Part shown: positions 1 through 5,200 of the stretch, in pieces | Position numbering within the stretch: the stretch's first letter is position 1 | Layout of the letters: every line of letters starts with the position of its first letter | NCBI GenBank assembly: GCA_013361595.1 | Contig: JABFXT010000285.1 | Coordinates: forward strand, 1 to 5,218 | Reading direction: 5' to 3' | Length of the DNA stretch: 5,218 nucleotides | Source of the DNA: Nocardia sp. | Lineage (GTDB): Bacteria > Actinomycetota > Actinomycetes > Mycobacteriales > Mycobacteriaceae | Notes under the pieces: model-generated | The model's database searches: none | Told to the model about the DNA's origin: nothing | The model's input: the letters and a program-made list of their open reading frames with translations, nothing else | Made by a program: the position numbers and the translations under genes

Positions 1-27
1 ACCGAGACCTAGCCGCCGGTCGCCGCC

Positions 28-81
28 AAGGGCCTGGCCATGAAATCCGGGTTCAAACGCCCCGGCGCCAAAGCACCGGGT
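28..81 (+). repeat. Coding repeat, copy 1 (KGLAMKSGFKRPGAKAPG)
   Basis: This is an 18-codon unit whose protein sequence is identical to the copy at 199-252. The two DNA copies differ at eight codons, always at the third base (for example AAA/AAG, GGG/GGA, CGC/CGT, CCC/CCG). The first four codons lie before ATG 40, which implies that the region upstream of that ATG was or is translated. Confidence 0.9.
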
Positions 82-501
82 ACCAAGTCTGCGGCCGCCA
101 CGCCGAAGGCGGAGACCGCCCCGGCCGAACCGGGCGCGGTGGACGCCGGACAGGCCACGGCCGCGGCGCCCACCGAGAGTAAGCCGTCGAAGCCCGCGAA
201 GGGCCTGGCCATGAAGTCCGGATTCAAACGTCCGGGCGCGAAGGCTCCGGGAGCCGGGACCGCGCAGCCCGCACCGGAACCGGAGTCCGCACCGGAACCG
301 GCGGCGGAAGCCGAACCGGCTCCCGCCGCGGCAGCGGCCGAATCCACTCCGGCGGTCACGGCCGAGTCCGCCGCGGAGCAGGCTGCCGAGGGAGCGGGTA
401 ACGGCAGTTCGGGCGACGGGTCCGGGGTGACGCCCCCGCAGGCCAAGCCGGGCGCGCTCGGTTTCAAATCCGGTGCGAAGGCGCCGGGGCGCAAGGGCTG
501 A
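40..501 (+). CDS. Ala/Pro/Lys-rich repeat protein, probable C-terminal tail of a larger gene interrupted by TAG
   Basis: From ATG 40 the frame encodes 153 residues, almost entirely Ala, Pro, Gly, Glu, Lys and Ser, with no recognisable fold, membrane segment or signal peptide. Two exact copies of KGLAMKSGFKRPGAKAPG and a shorter C-terminal variant (GALGFKSGAKAPG) are joined by acidic Ala/Pro/Glu linkers, so basic blocks alternate with acidic spacers. The first copy begins at codon 28, upstream of ATG 40, so the natural reading frame is longer than this start allows. In that frame TAG lies at 10-12, one C-to-T change from CAG. ATG 40 is preceded by AAGGG seven bases away, but the same bases occur inside the second repeat, so this is weak ribosome-site evidence. 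From memory, similar tails end actinobacterial (Fe-S)-binding reductases of the Rv0338c type; I cannot verify this. A strong hairpin 18 bases after the stop shows that transcription ends here. The reading frame looks real; its function is unknown. Confidence 0.6.
   Translation: MKSGFKRPGAKAPGTKSAAATPKAETAPAEPGAVDAGQATAAAPTESKPSKPAKGLAMKSGFKRPGAKAPGAGTAQPAPEPESAPEPAAEAEPAPAAAAAESTPAVTAESAAEQAAEGAGNGSSGDGSGVTPPQAKPGALGFKSGAKAPGRKG
199..252 (+). repeat. Coding repeat, copy 2 (KGLAMKSGFKRPGAKAPG)
   Basis: This is the second exact protein copy of the 18-residue basic unit, starting 171 bases after copy 1 in the same frame. The spacer between copies encodes an acidic Ala/Pro/Glu-rich linker. All DNA differences from copy 1 are synonymous, so the repeats are old and the amino-acid sequence has been kept. 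Confidence 0.9.
451..489 (+). repeat. Coding repeat, degenerate C-terminal copy (GALGFKSGAKAPG)
   Basis: This shortened version of the same unit sits at the protein's C-terminus, followed only by RKG and the stop. It keeps the GFKSG and AKAPG cores but lacks the central KRPG segment. Its terminal position suggests that the basic motif, rather than the linker, is the functional end of the chain. Confidence 0.7.
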
Positions 502-519
502 CGGCCACGCGGCAGAACA

Positions 520-558
520 GAGGCAGGGCCCGGCGAATCATTCGCCGGGCCCTGCCTC
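520..558 (+). terminator. Strong hairpin terminator after the repeat-tail gene
   Basis: A perfect 18-base-pair inverted repeat (arms 520-537 and 541-558) encloses the three-base loop TCA. It begins 18 bases after the stop of the plus-strand gene. The stem is very GC-rich and is followed by GTTCTCG rather than a long T run, a common form in high-GC actinobacteria. Because the arms are perfect and the next gene (682-1113) converges from the other side, the hairpin may terminate transcription in both directions. Confidence 0.85.
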
Positions 559-681
559 GTTCTCGAAGAGCGGACAGCGGCGCGGTCCTTCACCGGCGTC
601 ATCGCGGTGCTGTGTGCCCGGCGCCGCCGATCGTCCTTTCCCGGCGGACCCTTCGGCTCCGCCCGCGCCCGGGCCGGCTGC

Positions 682-1113
682 TCAGCGCAGCGCGGCGCCG
701 TATACGCGTTCGACGGACAACGTCATGAGCACCCGGCGATCGGCGACCATCACGGACCGGTATTCGTCCCAGTCCGGATGTTCACCGGCCGCCTTCCGGT
801 AGTAGTCCACCAGGGCCTCGACCTCGGGACCGTGCGTATCGGTACCCGGACCGGTCAGGGTACCCGCGCCTTCCGCGGTCGCCCAGGCCCAGCCGTCGGC
901 CCGGGTGACCTCCAGCGCGGCCCGTGGATCACGGCGCAGGTTCACGGTTTTGGCGCGGCCCTCGGTCATCGAGACGTAGATGGTCTCGGTCTCCCGGTCG
1001 TAGTAGGGCGTCACCGGGGACAGTTGCGGCATACCGTCGGATTTGATGGTCGCCAGCACGCCGAGCCGGCTCTCGCTGAGCAGGGTGCGCGGATCGAACT
1101 GCGTACTCGTCAT
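682..1113 (-). CDS. PPOX-class F420/flavin-dependent split-barrel oxidoreductase (Rv1155-like)
   Basis: The 143-residue product starting MTSTQFDPRTLL matches the pyridoxamine-5'-phosphate-oxidase-like split beta-barrel family. It most resembles mycobacterial Rv1155 (about 147 residues) as I recall it. Shared landmarks are GVLATIKSDGMPQLSPV (residues 18-34), the basic cofactor-phosphate loop GRAKTVNLRRDPR (52-64), the DGWAWATAEG strand (73-82), the AGEHPDWDEYR helix (109-119) and RRVLMTLSVERVYG near the end (126-139). Family members usually form soluble cytoplasmic dimers that bind coenzyme F420 or FMN and reduce or bind small substrates; the substrate here is not evident. An upstream ATG at 1254 would add 47 residues of low similarity across the divergent spacer and into the dioxygenase gene, so 1113 is preferred. 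No clear Shine-Dalgarno sequence precedes it, so leaderless initiation is possible. F420 rather than FMN is inferred from the Rv1155 resemblance. Confidence 0.88.
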   Translation of the reverse strand: MTSTQFDPRTLLSESRLGVLATIKSDGMPQLSPVTPYYDRETETIYVSMTEGRAKTVNLRRDPRAALEVTRADGWAWATAEGAGTLTGPGTDTHGPEVEALVDYYRKAAGEHPDWDEYRSVMVADRRVLMTLSVERVYGAALR

Positions 1114-1216
1114 ATCCGGGTCCAAGTCGGCCGGGCGGGCGGGTATTCCACGCGGGCGGGTCCGAACCCGGGAAATTGGGTGGCGCTCCGGTACCGGGTC
1201 CGGTTGCAATGGGTCG
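1114..1216. promoter_or_regulatory. Divergent intergenic region between PPOX gene and dioxygenase gene
   Basis: This 103-bp spacer separates start codons pointing in opposite directions, so it must hold promoters for both genes unless their starts are wrong. I find no confident -10/-35 pair for either. A short hairpin (CGGGT, loop CCGA, ACCCG) spans 1157-1170. An operator-like cluster lies at 1187-1204. Confidence 0.5.
1187..1204. promoter_or_regulatory. Operator-like cluster of TCCGGT half-sites
   Basis: TCCGGT occurs at 1187-1192 and again at 1199-1204, with an inverted ACCGG between them. This gives a perfect ten-base palindrome (CCGGTACCGG, 1188-1197) and an overlapping imperfect one (1193-1204). 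It ends 12 bases before the proposed GTG start of the dioxygenase, where a regulator could block that promoter. Such palindromes arise easily in GC-rich DNA, so this is tentative. Confidence 0.25.
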
Positions 1217-1993
1217 GTGCTCGACGATGTACAGGTGGCCTCCTTCATCGACAACGGCTACGTCCACATCCCGGACGCGTTCCCCCGCGCACTCGCCGAG
1301 GAGTGCCGCGCGATCGTCTGGCGCGATCTGGACGCCACACCCGACGACCCATCCGGCTGGCCCGTCCCGGCCGCTTTCCGCCCCGACTACCTCGACGCTC
1401 CGTTCGTGGCTGCCGCGTCCACACCGCGCCTGCGGGCGGCCTACGACGCGCTGGTGGGTCCCGGACGCTGGGCACCGCGGCGCAGCCTGGGCAGTTTCGT
1501 GATCCGCTTCCCCGGACAGGACACCGCTCTCCTGGACGGCTGGCATGTCGACGCGAGTTTTCCGGGACCGGATTCGGCCCCGGGCGACTATCTCAGCTGG
1601 CGGGTGAACGTTCATTCGCAGGGCCGGGCGCTGCTGATGCTGTTCCTGTTCTCCGATACCGCCGAGCCGGATGCCCCGACCCGGCTCCGGGTCGGCTCCC
1701 ACCGGCAGATCGCGCGGCTGCTCGAACCGGAAGGCGAGGCCGGGCTCGATGCGCGCGAGCTGGCCACCCGCGCCGACCCGGCCACCGCCGGTCTCCCGAC
1801 CGCCCACGCCACCGGCCGGGCAGGCGATGTGTACCTCTGCCATCCGTTCCTGGTCCACGCGGGCCAGCCCAATCGCGGCAACACCCCCAGATTCCTGGCC
1901 CAACCACCCCTGCACCCGGCGCAGCCGCTGCGCATCACCGGGCCGGGTCCGTTCTCGGCGGTCGAGACGGCGATCCGGGCCGCGATAGGCTGA
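1217..1993 (+). CDS. Phytanoyl-CoA dioxygenase (PhyH) family Fe(II)/2-oxoglutarate oxygenase
   Basis: The 258-residue product is a PhyH-like non-haem iron dioxygenase. Such enzymes couple decarboxylation of 2-oxoglutarate to hydroxylation of a substrate. The N-terminus LDDVQVASFIDNGYVHIPDAF is typical of the family's opening strand and helix. The metal-binding triad is visible: H110 and D112 in GWHVDASF, and distal H214 in FLVHAGQPNRG. R225 in NTPRF lies where the 2-oxoglutarate carboxylate is bound. The length is normal for the family. I chose GTG 1217 because similarity begins immediately there; the in-frame ATG at 1043 would add 58 residues that run back over the PPOX gene. The ribosome site is weak (AATGGG-like). 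The gene lies divergent to the PPOX gene and 54 bases before the Uma2 gene. The substrate cannot be told: members act on acyl-CoAs, ectoine, secondary metabolites and others. No signal peptide is seen, so a cytoplasmic enzyme is expected. Confidence 0.85.
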   Translation: MLDDVQVASFIDNGYVHIPDAFPRALAEECRAIVWRDLDATPDDPSGWPVPAAFRPDYLDAPFVAAASTPRLRAAYDALVGPGRWAPRRSLGSFVIRFPGQDTALLDGWHVDASFPGPDSAPGDYLSWRVNVHSQGRALLMLFLFSDTAEPDAPTRLRVGSHRQIARLLEPEGEAGLDARELATRADPATAGLPTAHATGRAGDVYLCHPFLVHAGQPNRGNTPRFLAQPPLHPAQPLRITGPGPFSAVETAIRAAIG

Positions 1994-2035
1994 CCGGGTC
2001 TCGGTCGATGCGGCGAATACGGGCTCGACCAGGCA

Positions 2036-2041
2036 TACGAT
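2036..2041 (+). promoter_or_regulatory. -10 element (TACGAT) for a leaderless Uma2 transcript
   Basis: TACGAT fits the actinobacterial TANNNT -10 consensus and ends six bases before ATG 2048. Transcription would therefore start at or next to the A of the start codon, giving a leaderless mRNA. No Shine-Dalgarno sequence is visible before the ATG, which agrees with this. A -35 element is not obvious. Confidence 0.5.
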
Positions 2042-2047
2042 GGTGCC

Positions 2048-2701
2048 ATGTCCCTGCCGCGCACCGATCGGCCCGAACTCCCCGAGTACATGACCTGGGA
2101 GGAACTCGAGCAGCTACCCGAGGAGATCGCCGAGCAGATCGAGCTGTGGGACGGGCGCGTGGTGTGGCTCCGCCGGGGGCCCAGCGAGCATCAAGCCTTC
2201 ACCCGTCGTTTGACCAACGCCGTCGAACGGGATGCCCACAAGGGCATGTCGGAGCGGCCTGAACAGTGCTGGCGGGTCGAAGCAGAGACCAATGTCTTCC
2301 TCGGTACCAGCGGTAAATCGAACTTCTTGACACCGGACTTCCTGGTCTTCCGCTGCCCCGAAACGCCGTTCCAGGATATTCGCGCGGCCGATGTCCTACT
2401 TGTCGGTGAAGTCCTCTCACCTTCGAATACGCAAACGGATATGGAGGCGAAGAAGGGCCGCTACGCCGGCGCTGGAATTCCTTGGTACTGGGAAGTGACC
2501 GTGGCACAAGCGAAGAGCGCGATCGCCACCGTTCGGGCTTACGCATTGGAGACAGGACACGGGCGGCTACCGGACGGCGTGCGCCCTTTGCGAACTGCGA
2601 ATTACATTCTCGCCGGCGAGTGGACACCCGATGACGAGGACGGCGTGCGGATCGACTTTCCTTTCCCGATCCATATTCCATGGACGGAACTGGAGTACTG
2701 A
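2048..2701 (+). CDS. Uma2 family (DUF820) PD-(D/E)xK endonuclease-like protein
   Basis: The 217-residue product has the Uma2/DUF820 architecture, a restriction-endonuclease-like fold. The opening MTWEELEQLPE and the following QIELWDGRVV (residues 30-39) match the family's 'ELIDGELV' region, followed by SEHQAFTRRL (46-55). The putative metal-binding and catalytic residues are present: D97 in TPDFLVF, E121 in VGEVLSPSN, and K135 in DMEAKKGRYAGAGIPWYWEV (131-150). The active site thus looks intact. Family members are abundant in cyanobacteria and actinobacteria; their biological role is poorly defined, with nuclease activity proposed from the fold. No toxin, antitoxin, transposase or methylase partner lies beside it. 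Hand-counted GC for 2281-2640 is about 59%, against about 72-77% in single 60-base lines of neighbouring genes, and codons such as AAT, TTG and CTA are used, so recent acquisition is likely. ATG 2048 is preferred for its -10 spacing; ATG 2090 (MTWEEL) is an alternative. Confidence 0.87.
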   Translation: MSLPRTDRPELPEYMTWEELEQLPEEIAEQIELWDGRVVWLRRGPSEHQAFTRRLTNAVERDAHKGMSERPEQCWRVEAETNVFLGTSGKSNFLTPDFLVFRCPETPFQDIRAADVLLVGEVLSPSNTQTDMEAKKGRYAGAGIPWYWEVTVAQAKSAIATVRAYALETGHGRLPDGVRPLRTANYILAGEWTPDDEDGVRIDFPFPIHIPWTELEY

Positions 2702-2715
2702 GTCCATCGGGCCGC

Positions 2716-2744
2716 GCGGTGATCCCCCTCTTGCAGATCGCCGC
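2716..2744 (+). terminator. Possible hairpin after the Uma2 gene
   Basis: A nine-base-pair stem (2716-2724 with 2736-2744, one G-T wobble) encloses an 11-base loop, starting 15 bases after the Uma2 stop. There is no T run after it. It may be a weak terminator for the plus-strand gene. Confidence 0.35.
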
Positions 2745-2768
2745 ACGGCTCGGTGGCGTGCTTCCGCA

Positions 2769-2795
2769 CCGCGCTCGGGGCCCGGGTGAGCGCGG
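2769..2795. terminator. Candidate bidirectional hairpin between convergent genes
   Basis: CCGCGCTC (2769-2776) and GAGCGCGG (2788-2795) form a perfect eight-base-pair stem around an 11-base GC-rich loop. It lies ten bases beyond the stop of the minus-strand dehydrogenase small-subunit gene. Its position between convergent genes suits a terminator, but the lack of a T run on either side keeps confidence moderate. Confidence 0.45.
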
Positions 2796-2805
2796 CGCGG
2801 TCCGA

Positions 2806-3951
2806 TCAGGATTTCGTCGCAGCGATATAGCGCGCGAGATGATCGGAGCTGGAACCGAATTCGTATTCGATAGCAGTGAGGCGCTTGAAGTAGTGACCGA
2901 TGGCCAATTCCTCGGTCATCCCCATCGCGCCGTGCAGCTGGACCGAGTTCTGGCCGATGAACCGGGTGGCCCGGCCGATCGTCACCTTCGCGGCCGAAAC
3001 CGCTCGGGCCCGTTCGGCGGGTTCGGCTTCCACGGCATAGGCGGCCAGATAGGCGGCGGCGATACTCTGCTCGAGTTCGATCAGCATATCGACCATCCGA
3101 TGCTGCAGCGCCTGGAAGCTGCTGATCGGGACCCCGAACTGCTGCCGCTGCTTCGTGTACTCGACGGTGTCGTCGAGAACCTTGCGCATGAGGCCGACGG
3201 CTTCGGAGGCGATCGCGGCGATCGCCTCGTCGACGGTGGCGTCGATGGCGGGCCAGGCCCGCCCCTCCTCGCCCAGCAACGAGTTCGCGGGAACCCGGAA
3301 ATCGGTGAAGGTCAGGTCGGCGGCAACGCGGTCGTCGATTGTGCGGTACTGGTGCACCTCGATACCGGCCGGTGGCGCGGCGGGATCGAAATCCACCAGG
3401 AACAGCGAGATCCCGTCCTGATCGCGGCGCTCGCCGGAGGTGCGGGCGGAGACGATCAGCGCAGTGGCGACGGGTACGCCGGTCACCACGATCTTGCTGC
3501 CCTCAATCACCCAGTCGGCGCCGTCGCGGCGGGCGGTCGTCGAGACATCGTGACGCACTTCGCCGGACTGCGGTTCGAGCGCGGCGAACGCCAGCCGGAC
3601 GCTACCGTCCGCGATACCTTTCAGCAGTTCCCCGGCCCGGTCGCCGCCCGAGCGGCGCAGCAGTCCACCGCCGATCACCACCGTGTCGACATAGGGTTCC
3701 ACGACCAGGGCGCGGCCCAGTTCCTCGGCGATGATCATGCCCTCGATCGGGCCGCCGCCCGACCCCCCGGACTCTTCCGGCAGGGTCACACCCAGTACAT
3801 CCAGTTCGGCCAGGCCGCGCCAGATCTCGGGCTGCCAGCCGGGACCGGATTTGACCGCGGTCCGGCTCTTCGCGAGGTCGTATCGGGCGGCGAGAAAACC
3901 GGAGACCGCATCGCGCAGCATCTGCTGTTCGTCGGTGAAGGTGAAGTCCAT
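2806..3951 (-). CDS. Acyl-CoA dehydrogenase, small (PimD/FadE-like non-catalytic) subunit
   Basis: The 381-residue product is an acyl-CoA dehydrogenase of the small-subunit type, resembling the pimeloyl-CoA dehydrogenase small subunit. Landmarks are the N-terminal MDFTFTDEQQMLRDAV helix, GLAELDVLGVTLPEESGGSGGGP (46-68), the mid-domain beta barrel with LAFAALEPQSG (120-130) and IEGSKIVVTG (149-158), R269-QQFG (FAD contact) and QLHGAMGMTEELAIGHYFKR (338-357). Two points suggest it lacks the catalytic base. Where IVD-type enzymes have Glu-Arg in the helix before AVG (251-253), it reads A243-I244. Where MCAD-type enzymes have YEGT, it reads EFGSSSDH (364-371). Glutamates E242 and E364 lie one residue off these sites, so alignment matters. 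Its ATG overlaps the stop of the upstream large-subunit gene (TGATG), so translation is probably coupled, and the two products likely assemble as a heteromer that oxidises an acyl-CoA at C2-C3 with FAD. Confidence 0.92.
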   Translation of the reverse strand: MDFTFTDEQQMLRDAVSGFLAARYDLAKSRTAVKSGPGWQPEIWRGLAELDVLGVTLPEESGGSGGGPIEGMIIAEELGRALVVEPYVDTVVIGGGLLRRSGGDRAGELLKGIADGSVRLAFAALEPQSGEVRHDVSTTARRDGADWVIEGSKIVVTGVPVATALIVSARTSGERRDQDGISLFLVDFDPAAPPAGIEVHQYRTIDDRVAADLTFTDFRVPANSLLGEEGRAWPAIDATVDEAIAAIASEAVGLMRKVLDDTVEYTKQRQQFGVPISSFQALQHRMVDMLIELEQSIAAAYLAAYAVEAEPAERARAVSAAKVTIGRATRFIGQNSVQLHGAMGMTEELAIGHYFKRLTAIEYEFGSSSDHLARYIAATKS

Positions 3952-5183
3952 CAGAGCCCCAATGCTGCCTTGGCGAGGATATTTCGCTGGATTTCGTTGC
4001 TACCCGCGTAGATCGATCCGGCGCGATCGTTGAAATAGCGCAGCGGCGCGACAGCCTGCCAGTCGGCGCCGCTGAGGTAACCGTCGGCGGGCGGGGTGTA
4101 TTCGGCGATCGGGCCGCCGGGCGCGGTCGCGTGCGGCTGGTAGATCCGGCCGCGCGGGCCGGCCGCGGTCAGCGCCAGCTCGGTGAGTTGCTGGCTGAGT
4201 TCGGTGGACAAGATCTTCAGCATGGACGAGGACGTGCCCAGATCCTTGCCCTGGGCCATGGCGGCCAGGGTCCGGAACTCCAGTACTTCCAATACCTCGG
4301 TGCGGATCCGCGCATCGGCCAGCTGTGCCGCGAAATGCGGGTCCGCACTGAGCGGGTTGCCGTCGCGGCCGGGCTGTTCGGCCGCCGCGGTGGCGATGTT
4401 CTGCGCCATGGCCTGCAGCGCCGGGGCCATCGCGCCGCCGCCGCGTTCGTGGACCAGCAGGTATTTCGCGACCGTCCAGCCATCGTCGATCTGCCCGAGC
4501 ACATTGCTCTTGGGCACCCGCACATTGTCGAAGAAGATCTGGTTCTGGACTTGTTCGCCCGAACTCATCACCAGCGGCCGGATCTCGATACCGGGCGCGG
4601 TCATATCCATCAGCAGGAAGGTGATGCCCTGCTGCTTCCGGCCCGCACGGGACGTGCGGACCAGCATGAAGATCCAGTTCGCCTCGGTGGCGTGGGTGGT
4701 CCAGATCTTGCTGCCGGAGCAGACGAAATCATCGCCGTCGGAGACCGCGGACATATTCAGCGCGGCCAGGTCCGACCCGGCTTCGGGCTCGGAGTAGCCC
4801 TGACAGAAGAAGACCTCGCCGGTGAGGATCCGGGGCAGGAAGTAATTCTTCTGCTCCTCGGTACCGAAAGCGACCAGCGCCGGGGCGACCATCCGGATGC
4901 CCATCGGCGACAGCGCGGGGGCACCGGCCAGGGTGAGTTCCCGGCTGAAGATGTAGTGCTGGGTGAGCGACCAGTCGCAGCCGCCGTACTCCACCGGCCA
5001 GTGCGGCGCCGCCCAGCCCCGCTCGTGCAGGATGCGCTGCCATTCCAGGCTCGCTTCGTGATCGGAGTAGACACTGGTCATCAACCGGCCCGCGGTGCTC
5101 ACCTCGGGCGTCAGCTTCTCGGCCAGGAACGTTCGTACCTCGTCTCGGAAGGCCCGTTCGGCCTCCGACCAGTCGTAATCCAT
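3951..5183 (-). CDS. Acyl-CoA dehydrogenase, large (PimC/FadE-like catalytic) subunit
   Basis: The 410-residue product is an acyl-CoA dehydrogenase of the pimeloyl-CoA dehydrogenase large-subunit type, also like mycobacterial FadE17/FadE26-class subunits. Visible landmarks are WAAPHWPVEYGG (57-68), FGTEEQKNYFLPRILTGE (106-123), the flavin/substrate motif CQGYSEPEAGSDLA (127-140), SGSKIWTTHA (156-165), FFDNVRVPKSNVLG (217-230) and YLLVHERGGG (241-250). E246 in HER is at the position of the catalytic base in IVD-type enzymes and in ChsE4. The C-terminus IYAGSNEIQRNILAKAALGL is the usual FAD-contacting tail. It should form a heterodimer or alpha2-beta2 complex with the next gene's product, in the cytoplasm, making a 2-enoyl-CoA and passing electrons to ETF. 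ATG 5183 is chosen because MDYDWSEAERAFRDEV starts the family alignment and GGGAG sits five bases upstream; ATG 5204 would add seven unrelated residues and lacks a ribosome site. The natural acyl chain (fatty, dicarboxylic or steroid side chain) is undetermined. Confidence 0.93.
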   Translation of the reverse strand: MDYDWSEAERAFRDEVRTFLAEKLTPEVSTAGRLMTSVYSDHEASLEWQRILHERGWAAPHWPVEYGGCDWSLTQHYIFSRELTLAGAPALSPMGIRMVAPALVAFGTEEQKNYFLPRILTGEVFFCQGYSEPEAGSDLAALNMSAVSDGDDFVCSGSKIWTTHATEANWIFMLVRTSRAGRKQQGITFLLMDMTAPGIEIRPLVMSSGEQVQNQIFFDNVRVPKSNVLGQIDDGWTVAKYLLVHERGGGAMAPALQAMAQNIATAAAEQPGRDGNPLSADPHFAAQLADARIRTEVLEVLEFRTLAAMAQGKDLGTSSSMLKILSTELSQQLTELALTAAGPRGRIYQPHATAPGGPIAEYTPPADGYLSGADWQAVAPLRYFNDRAGSIYAGSNEIQRNILAKAALGL

Positions 5184-5188
5184 ACACG

Positions 5189-5193
5189 CTCCC
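5189..5193 (-). promoter_or_regulatory. Ribosome binding site GGGAG that decides the large-subunit start
   Basis: On the minus strand GGGAG lies five bases before ATG 5183. The upstream ATG at 5204 has only GACGACGC before it. This supports the 410-residue start. Confidence 0.65.
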
Positions 5194-5200
5194 GAAGGCT

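Noticed and set aside
28..252. CRISPR or mobile-element repeat
   Set aside because: The copies are in-frame coding repeats that vary only at third codon positions, with no regular array and no transposase or terminal inverted repeats.
9..602. 197-residue minus-strand frame
   Set aside because: It is the complement of the Ala/Pro-rich repeat gene and crosses the 520-558 hairpin. Its apparent repeats merely mirror the plus-strand repeats.
643..663. Short hairpin GGCGGA...TCCGCC beyond the PPOX gene stop, as a minus-strand terminator
   Set aside because: The stem is only six base pairs with a nine-base loop and no T run on the minus strand. In such GC-rich DNA this occurs by chance, and the 520-558 hairpin is a better candidate.
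929..1915. 328-residue minus-strand frame opposite the dioxygenase
   Set aside because: The plus-strand PhyH frame carries the HxD...H...R motif set, and this frame shows none. Its C-terminal end is an out-of-frame reading of the PPOX gene.
607..2262. 551-residue open frame on the plus strand
   Set aside because: It runs antisense to the PPOX gene and in another frame through the dioxygenase gene. It is Arg/Pro/Gly-rich with no domain, as expected of a GC-rich shadow frame.
2048..2701. Uma2 gene as part of a toxin-antitoxin or restriction-modification module
   Set aside because: No small partner gene, methylase or DNA-binding gene lies next to it. The flanking genes are a dioxygenase and fatty-acid-type dehydrogenases.
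2680..4011. 443-residue open frame on the plus strand
   Set aside because: It lies exactly opposite the acyl-CoA dehydrogenase small subunit, which has full family similarity. The antisense product has no recognisable motif.
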